DNA of 64,000 bases, taken from the IMG/VR virus record IMGVR_UViG_3300025727_000008, positions 1 to 64,000 of that record; one strand, given 5' to 3'. The DNA is from a virus. Under the pieces are notes generated by a model that saw nothing but the letters and a program-made list of their open reading frames with translations, was not told where the DNA came from and made no database searches. Positions 9,182-17,557 of this stretch are shown in pieces. Every line of letters begins with the position of its first letter. Positions within the stretch are counted from its first letter, which is position 1. Position numbers and translations under genes: made by a program.

Positions 9182-10258
9182 TCACGAAATAAAATGTATT
9201 ATATTCTTTTTCCCATTAATAATATCATTTGCTTCTTCTAATAAAATATCATGTTTAGTTTTTAAATCTATATTAGAACCTGTTTCTGCAATCAATATAG
9301 AATTATCATCATGTCGAATTACTTCTGCCGCAACTAATTTAGTAGTCGCCTCATGTATTCCGGCTGGAACTCTACCATCACCTGCAACATATGTAACTCT
9401 AATAGAATGATTTTGAACATATGGGAATTGTTTATGGAAAAATATCTTTCCTTCATGGTTTATCATCCAATAATCACCCATTCTATTTTGGTCTTGGTTG
9501 TCGGTAAATCCTGTAACCGTACCGAAATTAGAAGTAAGATTACATGCCGAACCATCTTCTCCTAACAGTAGTGAAGATATTATTACATTACCACCATTTT
9601 CTGAATCAACCGTAGCATAAAAGAAATCTGAAATATTTACATTAGAATTACCATTAGCAGTAACAGATTTAGCAGCAACTTCACCTGTAAATTTTGCTGT
9701 CTTATGTGGGAAAACTTCATTGATTGCATCTACTATTTGACTAGCAGTTGTCTTAGTACCAAAATTATCATAAAAATGTGTACTCTCTACTAAATTAAAA
9801 GTATAGGTTCCGACAGTTAATGATATAGTCCAAGCACTAGTTGTTACTGTTGTAGGCAAGGTTAGTTTAGCAGTAGCAGATGCTAAATCTTTATATTCGC
9901 TACCTTGCCAAACTTCTAATCTAACTAACTTTTGAATTCTTGGTTGTGATAATTGGACAAACCCAACATAATCTTTCCATATAGATACAGGATATGCACC
10001 TTGATTCCAACCATCAAAAGAAAAATATTCATCTCTATGTATAATAGGTCTGTATGATTGTCCGATTTTATCGTCTACTTTCTCTTCTGCTCTCTTAATT
10101 AATTTACCTAATTCGGCTCTTGTAGGAGTAGTGGTATCACTAAATGCACTAATTTGTAATAAATTAGAAACGTCAGTGTGAGTAGTATAATGTCCAAAAC
10201 CAATATTATAATTTACATCAATATTTGTGAAATCACTAGGAGAGGAAACTTTTACCAT
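9182..10258 (-). CDS. head-tail connector (adaptor) protein
   Basis: 358 residues. The N-terminal helical part (AFSDTTTPTRAELGKLIKRAEEKVDDKIG) and the C-terminal RVTYVAGDGRVPAGIHEATTKLVAAEVI match the pattern of HK97 gp6-type adaptor proteins, which have a helical bundle ending in a YxAG...VP..I..A segment. Between them, about residues 130-250, is a beta-rich Thr/Asn insertion that makes the protein about three times the usual adaptor length and may be a surface domain. It lies upstream of the tail genes as expected. Confidence 0.65.
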   Translation of the reverse strand: MVKVSSPSDFTNIDVNYNIGFGHYTTHTDVSNLLQISAFSDTTTPTRAELGKLIKRAEEKVDDKIGQSYRPIIHRDEYFSFDGWNQGAYPVSIWKDYVGFVQLSQPRIQKLVRLEVWQGSEYKDLASATAKLTLPTTVTTSAWTISLTVGTYTFNLVESTHFYDNFGTKTTASQIVDAINEVFPHKTAKFTGEVAAKSVTANGNSNVNISDFFYATVDSENGGNVIISSLLLGEDGSACNLTSNFGTVTGFTDNQDQNRMGDYWMINHEGKIFFHKQFPYVQNHSIRVTYVAGDGRVPAGIHEATTKLVAAEVIRHDDNSILIAETGSNIDLKTKHDILLEEANDIINGKKNIIHFIS

Positions 10259-10268
10259 AGTATTACAC

Positions 10269-13200
10269 CTACTTACTCCTTGCGAGTAACTTGCTATACT
10301 TATTACTTGCCCTTAGAAATATATCGTTATTTACACTTCTTTGTTGCGCCCTTTCTCTTCTATGTCTTCCTTTTATTTCAGGATTAGGTTCTCGCCTATT
10401 ATTATTTCTATATCCAGTATCAATAAATTGACCGGCTATTTTAAAATCTAATGTCCTAATAGATTCCCATGTACTTCCCTTTTCTAATACTACTGGTATA
10501 TATTCTATCTCTCCTAAATGTCCAGTAAATACTTCTCTCCAATGTTCTTCTGTTTGTTTTATGTTATCCTTACCAGTGAATATAAAGTCAATATAAAAAT
10601 TATAAAACTCAGTAATTATATTTTCTTTTTCACTTGCTATATTAGTATCGCTATTTAAACCTAATAAAGCATATATTGTAAGCCCTTGAAAATCCTTCTT
10701 ATTATCAGTTATCAAGGTAAAATGTCTTGTTATTTTAGCGAAACTTTCAAATATTTTTATTATTTCTTTTCTATCTTCTGGTTTTATCCAAAATAAATGT
10801 TCATATAATTCTATTTCATCTAACATATGTTTAGTAGAAGGCACTTCAGAATTCCTGCTACCTCCCCACAATTCTCCTGCTTGAAATGTACCTGAAGAAT
10901 TAATTGGTACTATAGCATCTATTTTTCTTTGCGTATCTCCTTCATCTCCTGCTTTTATTATTGATTTAAATGTATATTTATTTACATTGTAAGTTTTTCT
11001 AAATGAAACTTTCGTATTTTCTTCGTCAGGAAATTTATATTCCGGCATACTAAGTGCTTGGTCTTTTTTATCCCATTTACTATCTTTTTTATCCTTATTT
11101 TTATATGCATCAGTTATACCATCTATTAAATGTTGCATTTCTTCTTCATTTAAATCCTTTAAATGCATGAAGTCCGTTTGTCCTACATTCCATGCTGTAG
11201 GATTAAATAATTTCTCATAATAATATTGTAAACCGTGGTCATACCAAGCAGGAAATTTTTGTTCTTGTGTACCTAATTTGTACTCTTTCTTAAACCATTT
11301 ATATTCATCTGTCTTTTCAAATTCATTGAATAATTTTTTATTTTCTTTATTACTATATTCCACTTTAATGTCTTTTAACATTGATTTAAAAGCATCATGT
11401 TTCTCTTTATTATTTTTAATATTTATTACATATTGTTTGCCATCATTTTTAAATTCTACTTTATCTTTATCTACTTCATCTTGATTAAAGAACCATTGCA
11501 AATATGGCTTAGATTTATCATCCATAAATAATTTATATGAAGGATAATCATGCTCATAATCTCGGTCTGTATGAATAGTTTCTTTTAAATTATATCCAAA
11601 TATAGAACTCAAATCACGAACCTTATTCCTGCTTAAATATTCCTCTTTCCAGTCAGGATTGTCTGCCATATACTCTTCTGTTGGTGTCCATTTACCATCC
11701 TTTATATCCTCATATGTTGGTGGATAATTCAATGCTTCCAATATATTCTGATACTTTTCATATGCCTTATATAATTTTAAACTACCTACCTCTCCGTCTT
11801 TAAGTATTCGTTGAATATTTATATGCTGTTCAATCTTACCTATTTCTATATCTAAATTACTTAAATCATCAATTAGTAGTTTAAATGCCAAATTTATGGA
11901 AGCAGTTTGACTTTTACTTTCTTTTTGCCAACTATTAGCACTACCACTTGATACAGTTCCTTTAATAAAACTATAAATTAATTCTCTTATTGTTTCGTTA
12001 TCAGGTCGTTTGAAGGGTTCAAATTTTTTATTATTATATTGATAATAAGAATTACCATCAAATATTGTAGTTAAATCTCTTTCAGTATCTATCAGTATAT
12101 CCATTATCTTTCTTACCCTGCCAACATTAGAGTATAATTTTTCTTGTTGTTTTTCATTAAAAATATCTTTTTCTTCACTTCTAGAAACTGTAGTGCCTCG
12201 TTTTAAATAATCCTTAAACGTTCCAATATCCTTTAATGCTTTAACAATCTCAGTATCAATTTTAAAATTTAAAACCATATCTCCTAAATCTAAGTTACCA
12301 TCTTGGGGAGTTATCCTTAACAATATATCTTTTTTAATATCAGATAAACCCCTTTTAGGTTTAATTTCTCCATCCATTATATCTATAATAGTTTCTTTTA
12401 GAGTTTCTTTATCATTAAATCCCTTAATTTCATCATTAATCTTTTTAAATAATTGCACGTCAGATAAGTTTTTACTAGTAGTATTAGTCAATACAGAATA
12501 TAGGTTATATGTATTGTCCTCTTTAAACCGACGTTTGATTTCATCTAATCTTTCTCTATTTATTATTGCCACATCTACTGCAAGGTTCTCCATATTTTTA
12601 TCATTCATATAATCTATATGACCATCTACTTTGGTGTTAATATTAGCCCGTATTTGTTTATCATTTACAAGAACTTTAATTCCCTCTTCATATTCATTTT
12701 TGTCTTTAACTATATTTCTTTGTATTAATAATAATGATGACCTATCCGATATGCCAGTAAGTTGGGGTTCTATTTTAGTTGATTCTTTTTCTTCCTTAAT
12801 AATATTAATAGTTTTAACAATAGATTTTAATAATTGTTTTTCCATTGGTTCTTCATCTTCTTCTATCTTAGTTGATGCTTGTGATTGTTTATATGCCCTA
12901 AATATCTTTTTAAATAATCGTCTTATATCAGTAGGTAGTAACTTGTTATCGTTAAAAAATGTTTTGAATTTATTTTCTACTTTAGTTCCATGTATTTTTT
13001 CAGGTGTTAAACTTTCATCATAATTATCTAATATTCCATTTATTGTTTTAATCTCTACATCGTTAAATTTCCAATCTTTTTTAAATTTATCAAACTCTTT
13101 CATTTCTTTTGTTTTTTCCAACCATTCATATAGATTTTTATTACCATTATATAAATCAGTAATTATATCAAAAATTTCATTTACTTGTATTTCTTTTAAA

Positions 13201-14003
13201 AATGTATCTTTTTCTACAAAATTATAAGGAAAACCCGACTCATCCCAATCACCAAATGGTTTATCAAATACATTTTTAATATAATCTAATATTTTTATTG
13301 TAATAGTTATCTTTTCTTTTTTAATATCTACATATAAATGATTTTCTAATATTTTAGTATTTAAAATAGGTTTTGATGTTTGGATTTTATTCTCAATTTC
13401 CTTTACTACTGTACTTTTATAATCTATTGTAGATTCTCGTATTTCCTTTTCTTCGTTTTTTGTATCTGCTACTGCATCTTTATCACTACTAGTAGATAAT
13501 TCCGTTTCTTCTAATATCTCTTTAAGATTTCCTTTATCAAGCCCTTCTGCTACAGTTTTTTTTCCAATGCGTTTTATTATTCGCGTAGTAAGAATATCAT
13601 CTTCTATATATCCTTCATTATGTAATAATTGTATAATCCCTAATAAAGTAGAGTTTGATAATTTATCCACTACTATTATTTTTAAACAATTTTCAAGTTC
13701 TGTTAAATTTGTTTTAGAAGTTTTACGGTTAGGATATTCTGCTCTTAAATCTTCCAGTTGAACATTTAACAACAGTTGAATTTTATCTTCACTTTGTTCC
13801 ATTTTAGATGTTATGTCTAAAAAACTATCCGAAAAAATATAAGCAGCGTAATCTAAAAAAAGGTTGGGTACATTATCATTAGAAACTATTATGTTATCAT
13901 CTTTTGTTGTATGATTAATTATTTCCCAACCATTAACTATTTCTTCTGTTAATGTAATTGAAGTAGGTAAAGTAGGTATAATTCTCTCAGTAATTTTTAC
14001 CAT
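10269..14003 (-). CDS. 1244-residue charged helical protein, unknown
   Basis: The largest complete gene here. It is dominated by Lys, Glu, Asp, Asn and Ile in long helical stretches, with no Cys-rich module, signal peptide or membrane segment. The last 200 residues are more globular and end in a basic Arg-rich tail (NNNRREPNPEIKGRHRRER). It sits between the Gln-rich protein and the head-tail adaptor, so a virion role is likely. Unlike the three other giant proteins at 24.8-37.1 kb it lacks the N-terminal tryptophan tag. It could be a minor head or ejection protein; no function is claimed. Confidence 0.7.
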   Translation of the reverse strand: MVKITERIIPTLPTSITLTEEIVNGWEIINHTTKDDNIIVSNDNVPNLFLDYAAYIFSDSFLDITSKMEQSEDKIQLLLNVQLEDLRAEYPNRKTSKTNLTELENCLKIIVVDKLSNSTLLGIIQLLHNEGYIEDDILTTRIIKRIGKKTVAEGLDKGNLKEILEETELSTSSDKDAVADTKNEEKEIRESTIDYKSTVVKEIENKIQTSKPILNTKILENHLYVDIKKEKITITIKILDYIKNVFDKPFGDWDESGFPYNFVEKDTFLKEIQVNEIFDIITDLYNGNKNLYEWLEKTKEMKEFDKFKKDWKFNDVEIKTINGILDNYDESLTPEKIHGTKVENKFKTFFNDNKLLPTDIRRLFKKIFRAYKQSQASTKIEEDEEPMEKQLLKSIVKTINIIKEEKESTKIEPQLTGISDRSSLLLIQRNIVKDKNEYEEGIKVLVNDKQIRANINTKVDGHIDYMNDKNMENLAVDVAIINRERLDEIKRRFKEDNTYNLYSVLTNTTSKNLSDVQLFKKINDEIKGFNDKETLKETIIDIMDGEIKPKRGLSDIKKDILLRITPQDGNLDLGDMVLNFKIDTEIVKALKDIGTFKDYLKRGTTVSRSEEKDIFNEKQQEKLYSNVGRVRKIMDILIDTERDLTTIFDGNSYYQYNNKKFEPFKRPDNETIRELIYSFIKGTVSSGSANSWQKESKSQTASINLAFKLLIDDLSNLDIEIGKIEQHINIQRILKDGEVGSLKLYKAYEKYQNILEALNYPPTYEDIKDGKWTPTEEYMADNPDWKEEYLSRNKVRDLSSIFGYNLKETIHTDRDYEHDYPSYKLFMDDKSKPYLQWFFNQDEVDKDKVEFKNDGKQYVINIKNNKEKHDAFKSMLKDIKVEYSNKENKKLFNEFEKTDEYKWFKKEYKLGTQEQKFPAWYDHGLQYYYEKLFNPTAWNVGQTDFMHLKDLNEEEMQHLIDGITDAYKNKDKKDSKWDKKDQALSMPEYKFPDEENTKVSFRKTYNVNKYTFKSIIKAGDEGDTQRKIDAIVPINSSGTFQAGELWGGSRNSEVPSTKHMLDEIELYEHLFWIKPEDRKEIIKIFESFAKITRHFTLITDNKKDFQGLTIYALLGLNSDTNIASEKENIITEFYNFYIDFIFTGKDNIKQTEEHWREVFTGHLGEIEYIPVVLEKGSTWESIRTLDFKIAGQFIDTGYRNNNRREPNPEIKGRHRRERAQQRSVNNDIFLRASNKYSKLLARSK

Positions 14004-14016
14004 TCATTAAACCACC

Positions 14017-14751
14017 TTAAGCAAGCCATTTAGCCCAAGCAACTGCTTTGCCTAATCCTTGTGCTAGACCTAAACCGCTCTGTGGTGGGGTGTATGTTGG
14101 CTGACCGGTCTGAGGGTCAATCCAATAAGGATTATTCATACTATCATATCCTTGTGGGGGAATAGGATAACCACTGCCATTTTGTAATGCCATTTGTTGT
14201 TGGTTCATAGTATTATTAAAATTAGTACTCATGTTACCACCTTGTATTTGGCTAGGATTTAAGCCTTGAGGGTTCATACCTTGTTGCTGCATACCCATTT
14301 GTTGCCGCATATCCATTGGTGTTTGAGTTTGAGATTGGGGTTGTGATGGAGATGAGAACCCTTGTGCTTCAAGATATTGTTGTTTAGCCATCCTTCGTTG
14401 CATTACAACTTCACTATTAATAGCAGTAGCCAAAAGATTAGCCATATCTAAATCAATATTTTCTTGAGTAATCCTAGTAAATTCAGTAAGAGCATCTGGA
14501 GATATAACAAGATTACCACTAGAACTTTGATTAAATTCTAACTTAATTAACATTTGGCTAACTGCTCTTTGAACAGTATCTTCAATTAGTTTTTCCATTG
14601 CCTTTAAAAATGATTCACCGTGATATTGAAAGAAATCTTCAACATGATTTTCTTGTAAAGTTAAAAGGTTATTGATTGTTTTAAATTGGGTTTGCTGTTG
14701 CGCCCCCATTTGTGTTGATAAGTTACTATTACTCGTTCCAAATAACCCCAT
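14017..14751 (-). CDS. structural protein with Gln/Met-rich tail
   Basis: 244 residues. The first about 130 are helical (NNLLTLQENHVEDFFQYHGESF). From about 130 to 210 the sequence is low in complexity, dominated by Gln, Met, Asn, Pro and Ser (QQQMALQNGSG, MDMRQQMGMQQQG), ending in WIDPQTGQPTYTPPQSG and a short hydrophobic helix (AQGLGKAVAWAKWLA). The stop is one base from the next start. A disordered, sticky tail of this type is common in virion or assembly proteins. No family recognised. Confidence 0.6.
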   Translation of the reverse strand: MGLFGTSNSNLSTQMGAQQQTQFKTINNLLTLQENHVEDFFQYHGESFLKAMEKLIEDTVQRAVSQMLIKLEFNQSSSGNLVISPDALTEFTRITQENIDLDMANLLATAINSEVVMQRRMAKQQYLEAQGFSSPSQPQSQTQTPMDMRQQMGMQQQGMNPQGLNPSQIQGGNMSTNFNNTMNQQQMALQNGSGYPIPPQGYDSMNNPYWIDPQTGQPTYTPPQSGLGLAQGLGKAVAWAKWLA

Positions 14752-15422
14752 TACTCAACCACCTCTTCCGTAACAATTGCGACCTTAACGCCATCGGTTA
14801 ATAGAGTTTTGACTCGCTCATTAATACTGTTAGTTTCTATTACTAATCTAAATAATTCTTCTTCTTTAGATTCAATACCCATAGTAGGTGGTTTAATTGT
14901 CCAACCTAATGAAGATAATGATTGCATGTCTGTCTGTTTTAAACTAGTCAATGGGGCAGAAATTAAAGGGTTTAACATTTTAGCAGAAGGAATATATGCA
15001 CTAAAAGAAAGACCATGTTCTTCTGCTAACATTTGTTGTTCTAACATTTCATATTGCTTATGGATTGTTGCGTGTTTATTACAATAAGTTCCCCTCATAG
15101 GATAGCCCCTTCTTACTTTATGTAATGGTAAAGGGGGGCGCATAGAATCTCCTGCTTCCCATATTTTTTGAGAGCCACATACAACACATCTATCTTTAAT
15201 ATTATATTTAAATTTATATGGGAATTTAAGAAATGTTTTTTTCTCAGGCATTAAAACTTTAATTATTTCCTTCAATTGTTTTTTGGGTTTTAAATTTTTA
15301 TATTCATATTGCATTACTGACCCTGCTGCTCTCGCAGTACTAAAAGTATCTAAATATGGGTTTGAAGTAATATGTGCTGATTGTGCGCCTATTAAATTTG
15401 GGGGGTTGAAATTCATTGCCAT
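14751..15422 (-). CDS. zinc-binding protein of the GTPase cluster, unknown
   Basis: 223 residues from the ATG at 15422 (MAMNFNPPNLIGAQ); an earlier ATG at 15437 overlaps the GTPase stop (TAATG) and is also possible. The middle holds CVVC about 65 residues in, then a Cys and His about 40 residues on (TYCNKHATIHK), consistent with one zinc site. It lies immediately downstream of the small GTPase and upstream of the Gln-rich protein, overlapping both neighbours by a base, so it may belong to the same functional cassette. Partner or effector of the GTPase is speculative. Confidence 0.55.
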   Translation of the reverse strand: MAMNFNPPNLIGAQSAHITSNPYLDTFSTARAAGSVMQYEYKNLKPKKQLKEIIKVLMPEKKTFLKFPYKFKYNIKDRCVVCGSQKIWEAGDSMRPPLPLHKVRRGYPMRGTYCNKHATIHKQYEMLEQQMLAEEHGLSFSAYIPSAKMLNPLISAPLTSLKQTDMQSLSSLGWTIKPPTMGIESKEEELFRLVIETNSINERVKTLLTDGVKVAIVTEEVVE

Positions 15423-15436
15423 GTGATATTCTCCCA

Positions 15437-16105
15437 TTAGTAATCCTTTATCATTGTTAGGATTCCCCTATATACCATTTCTGAATCTGATTTAGCACTT
15501 ACTATGTATTTATAACAAGGTATTCCTTTATCATTTAACTTTTGCATACCATTTCTAAATGAGTCAAATATTGGATGTTTTTCAATAGATGTATAGTCAT
15601 ATTTATCTTTCCATAAATCATGTTTATTAGCCCATAATCCAACTGCAACAGGGTAATCATGTATTTTCTTTTTTTGTTTTTTTCCTTTGTGGTTCCAATA
15701 AGGAGTACAAATTGTATCAACTAAAAAAGTCCAACATAATTGTTGTTCTATATCATAATGTTTATCCATATGTCTATCATCAATCATAAAAATAATATAT
15801 TTTACTTTTCTAGTTTTCATGTCTTGAACCCATTCATTCCAAAATACTGTTTCACCACCAACATCAGCAGTTTTAATGGTATGAGCATCACCATCTAATT
15901 TTACAAATTTTCTAGATGGTCGTTGTAATCCAACAGTTCTATCTGTAATAGCAGGGATTTCACCTCTAGTTCTTAATTGATGATGTAGAGTAGTTTTACC
16001 TACTTTACTTGCACCATATACTCCAAAAGGAATTGAATGTAATCTTTGATAGATTCTATTCATTCCTTCTACAAATAAAATAGCGAAACCCGCCATCACC
16101 GACAT
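15437..16105 (-). CDS. Ras/Arf-like small GTPase
   Basis: 222 residues with a full set of GTPase motifs in order: P-loop GASKVGKT (31-38), switch I Thr near 57, Walker B / G3 DVGG (81-84), G4 NKHD (160-163) and G5 SAK (203-205). G4 specifies guanine. The DVGGE form resembles Arf-like and related small GTPases. Residue 85 is Glu where Ras has the catalytic Gln, so intrinsic hydrolysis may be slow. A Lys-rich insert (GKKQKKKIHD, about 141-150) precedes G4. The N-terminus has a short hydrophobic stretch (VMAGFAILFVEG). Small membrane proteins lie directly upstream. A small GTPase inside a viral structural block is unusual; membrane or assembly control is inferred. Confidence 0.85.
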   Translation of the reverse strand: MSVMAGFAILFVEGMNRIYQRLHSIPFGVYGASKVGKTTLHHQLRTRGEIPAITDRTVGLQRPSRKFVKLDGDAHTIKTADVGGETVFWNEWVQDMKTRKVKYIIFMIDDRHMDKHYDIEQQLCWTFLVDTICTPYWNHKGKKQKKKIHDYPVAVGLWANKHDLWKDKYDYTSIEKHPIFDSFRNGMQKLNDKGIPCYKYIVSAKSDSEMVYRGILTMIKDY

Positions 16106-16111
16106 TATTAA

Positions 16112-16336
16112 TCACACCAAATGATGCCATAAATTAACAATCCCATTCCATGTAGAAGAATATAAATTATACCCAAATAAAGGTATTGCATGACCTATCA
16201 AAAAACCTATTACTGTTGAGATTATACCCCATAACCAAAACCTCGCTCTAAGAAACCAAATATCAGCAGAGTGCGCTCTTTGCAAATCATATGCTAATGT
16301 GGATTCATCGAACCCCATTAGTATCTCAGATACCAT
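16112..16336 (-). CDS. small single-pass membrane protein
   Basis: 74 residues. A charged amphipathic N-terminus is followed by one clear hydrophobic span (FWLWGIISTVIGFLIGHAIPLFG, split here by no gap) at about 33-55 and an aromatic C-terminus. The ATG follows AGTGATTAA. Only six bases separate it from the small GTPase gene, so it is a candidate membrane anchor or partner for that enzyme. It might instead be holin-like, but no lysis enzyme is nearby. Confidence 0.6.
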   Translation of the reverse strand: MVSEILMGFDESTLAYDLQRAHSADIWFLRARFWLWGIISTVIGFLIGHAIPLFGYNLYSSTWNGIVNLWHHLV

Positions 16337-16343
16337 TTAATCA

Positions 16344-16787
16344 CTACTCGTTAAATCCAGTTAAAAATGTAGGGTTTATTGTATTGCTATCAAATTGCGG
16401 TTGTTGGTTTTGTTGCATTGTAGGTAAGTTAGCATCTCCATACACCGGCTGACCGAAGGTTTGATTGAAACTTCTTAATGATTCTCTAACTCTCTTTCTA
16501 TTATCTTCATCCCTTGCTTTTCTATTCCAATAAGAATCTATTTTTCTTTGTAGCAGGAAATCTTCTATTACATCATTTAACATTAAATCAAATAGTGCTT
16601 TCAATAACATGATACCCCCTACTGTGCATATACCGAATAATACTGCATGGGAAAGTCCTGTGTATGGGAAATCCATACCATATAAAGTATAGAAATAAAT
16701 ATTTGTTCCACTAATTGCACCAACAAATAGTATAGTCATTACTAGTCTTGTATCTGTATCAATACTAGGCAAACACATCAACTCCAT
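16344..16787 (-). CDS. membrane protein with basic and Gln/Asn-rich tail
   Basis: 147 residues. Two hydrophobic spans lie near residues 15-35 (MTILFVGAISGTNIYFYTLYG) and 46-68 (LSHAVLFGICTVGGIMLLKAL), followed by a strongly charged helix (RKIDSYWNRKARDEDNRKRV) and a Gln/Asn/Pro-rich tail. A second start at 16778 sits closer to GGAG and is equally possible. With the neighbouring 74-residue protein it forms a membrane pair just upstream of the GTPase. Confidence 0.6.
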   Translation of the reverse strand: MELMCLPSIDTDTRLVMTILFVGAISGTNIYFYTLYGMDFPYTGLSHAVLFGICTVGGIMLLKALFDLMLNDVIEDFLLQRKIDSYWNRKARDEDNRKRVRESLRSFNQTFGQPVYGDANLPTMQQNQQPQFDSNTINPTFLTGFNE

Positions 16788-17053
16788 GTGCAGGAATATG
16801 AGCCACCTGAACCGGATAGTATTGCAGTTATACCTGTTCCCATTGCTCTGTCGTGCATATCAAATTCAATAGTATTATTAGCAGTAAGAATTAATCTAGC
16901 AACTTCATCTGCTGAACCAACAGTAGTGTTATTATGGTCATATAATTTTAATGTTGCAGTTCCAGTAGAACAAAAATGAATGCTGGTCATTTTACATCTA
17001 CCGTCATTCAATACTGCACTAGATGTTTTAACAGGACTACCTGCTGAAACCAT
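16778..17053 (-). CDS. small beta-rich protein, possible capsid decoration
   Basis: 91 residues from the ATG at 17053, which shares its A with the TGA of the upstream gene. The sequence is strand-rich (IHFCSTGTATLKLYDHN, VARLILTANNTIEFDM) with a Gly/Ser-rich C-terminus containing ILSGSGGSYSCTWS. Small beta proteins encoded right after the major capsid gene are often capsid decoration or head-stabilising proteins. No family is recognised; the call is from position and composition. Confidence 0.5.
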   Translation of the reverse strand: MVSAGSPVKTSSAVLNDGRCKMTSIHFCSTGTATLKLYDHNNTTVGSADEVARLILTANNTIEFDMHDRAMGTGITAILSGSGGSYSCTWS

Positions 17054-17466
17054 CACTTCACATCCTTAGTGGTTTTCTTCTTAGTAGTGGTTTTCTTAGC
17101 AACGGGTTTCTTTTCTTTTACTGTTTCTTTAGGGACAACAGTTTCAACCACTGCTTCAACCACTGCTTCAACCTGCTTTTTAACAGGAGTTTTTACTTTC
17201 TTAGGAAATAATATATCATTAACATCGCCTTCTACACCTAAATGTCGTCGTATTGCTTTAATTCTATTTTCAGGTAAATTAGCAATATCCTTTTTATCAT
17301 CAACTGTAAAGTCAACTTGGATTGCTTCATCTCCTAAATAAAGTGCTGCGATTCTAGCAGGTACTTCACAAGGGGTTTGTGCTGTAAGAGAATATATTTT
17401 TTCTCCAACCCCTCTAATTTCTAATGCGCCTTCAACTCTATGTGTTTTCAATCTTATTAATGCCAT
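17053..17466 (-). CDS. capsid-adjacent protein with Lys/Thr/Val-rich tail
   Basis: 137 residues from the ATG at 17466, preceded by GGTGATATT; an upstream ATG at 17541 would add 25 residues but has a weaker ribosome site. The N-terminal 90 residues are mixed alpha/beta (HRVEGALEIRGVGEKIYSL). The tail is a low-complexity Lys-Thr-Val run (VVEAVVETVV; TTTKKKTTKD), positively charged and probably disordered. Directly downstream of the major capsid gene. It may be a head completion or DNA-binding internal protein; no family recognised. Confidence 0.55.
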   Translation of the reverse strand: MALIRLKTHRVEGALEIRGVGEKIYSLTAQTPCEVPARIAALYLGDEAIQVDFTVDDKKDIANLPENRIKAIRRHLGVEGDVNDILFPKKVKTPVKKQVEAVVEAVVETVVPKETVKEKKPVAKKTTTKKKTTKDVK

Positions 17467-17557
17467 AATATCACCATTTTTTAAAGGGTAGTAACCCCTA
17501 CCCCGATGTTTCGGAGTAGAGGCTACTACTTTACATTTCACTTATTATTTAAGTATC

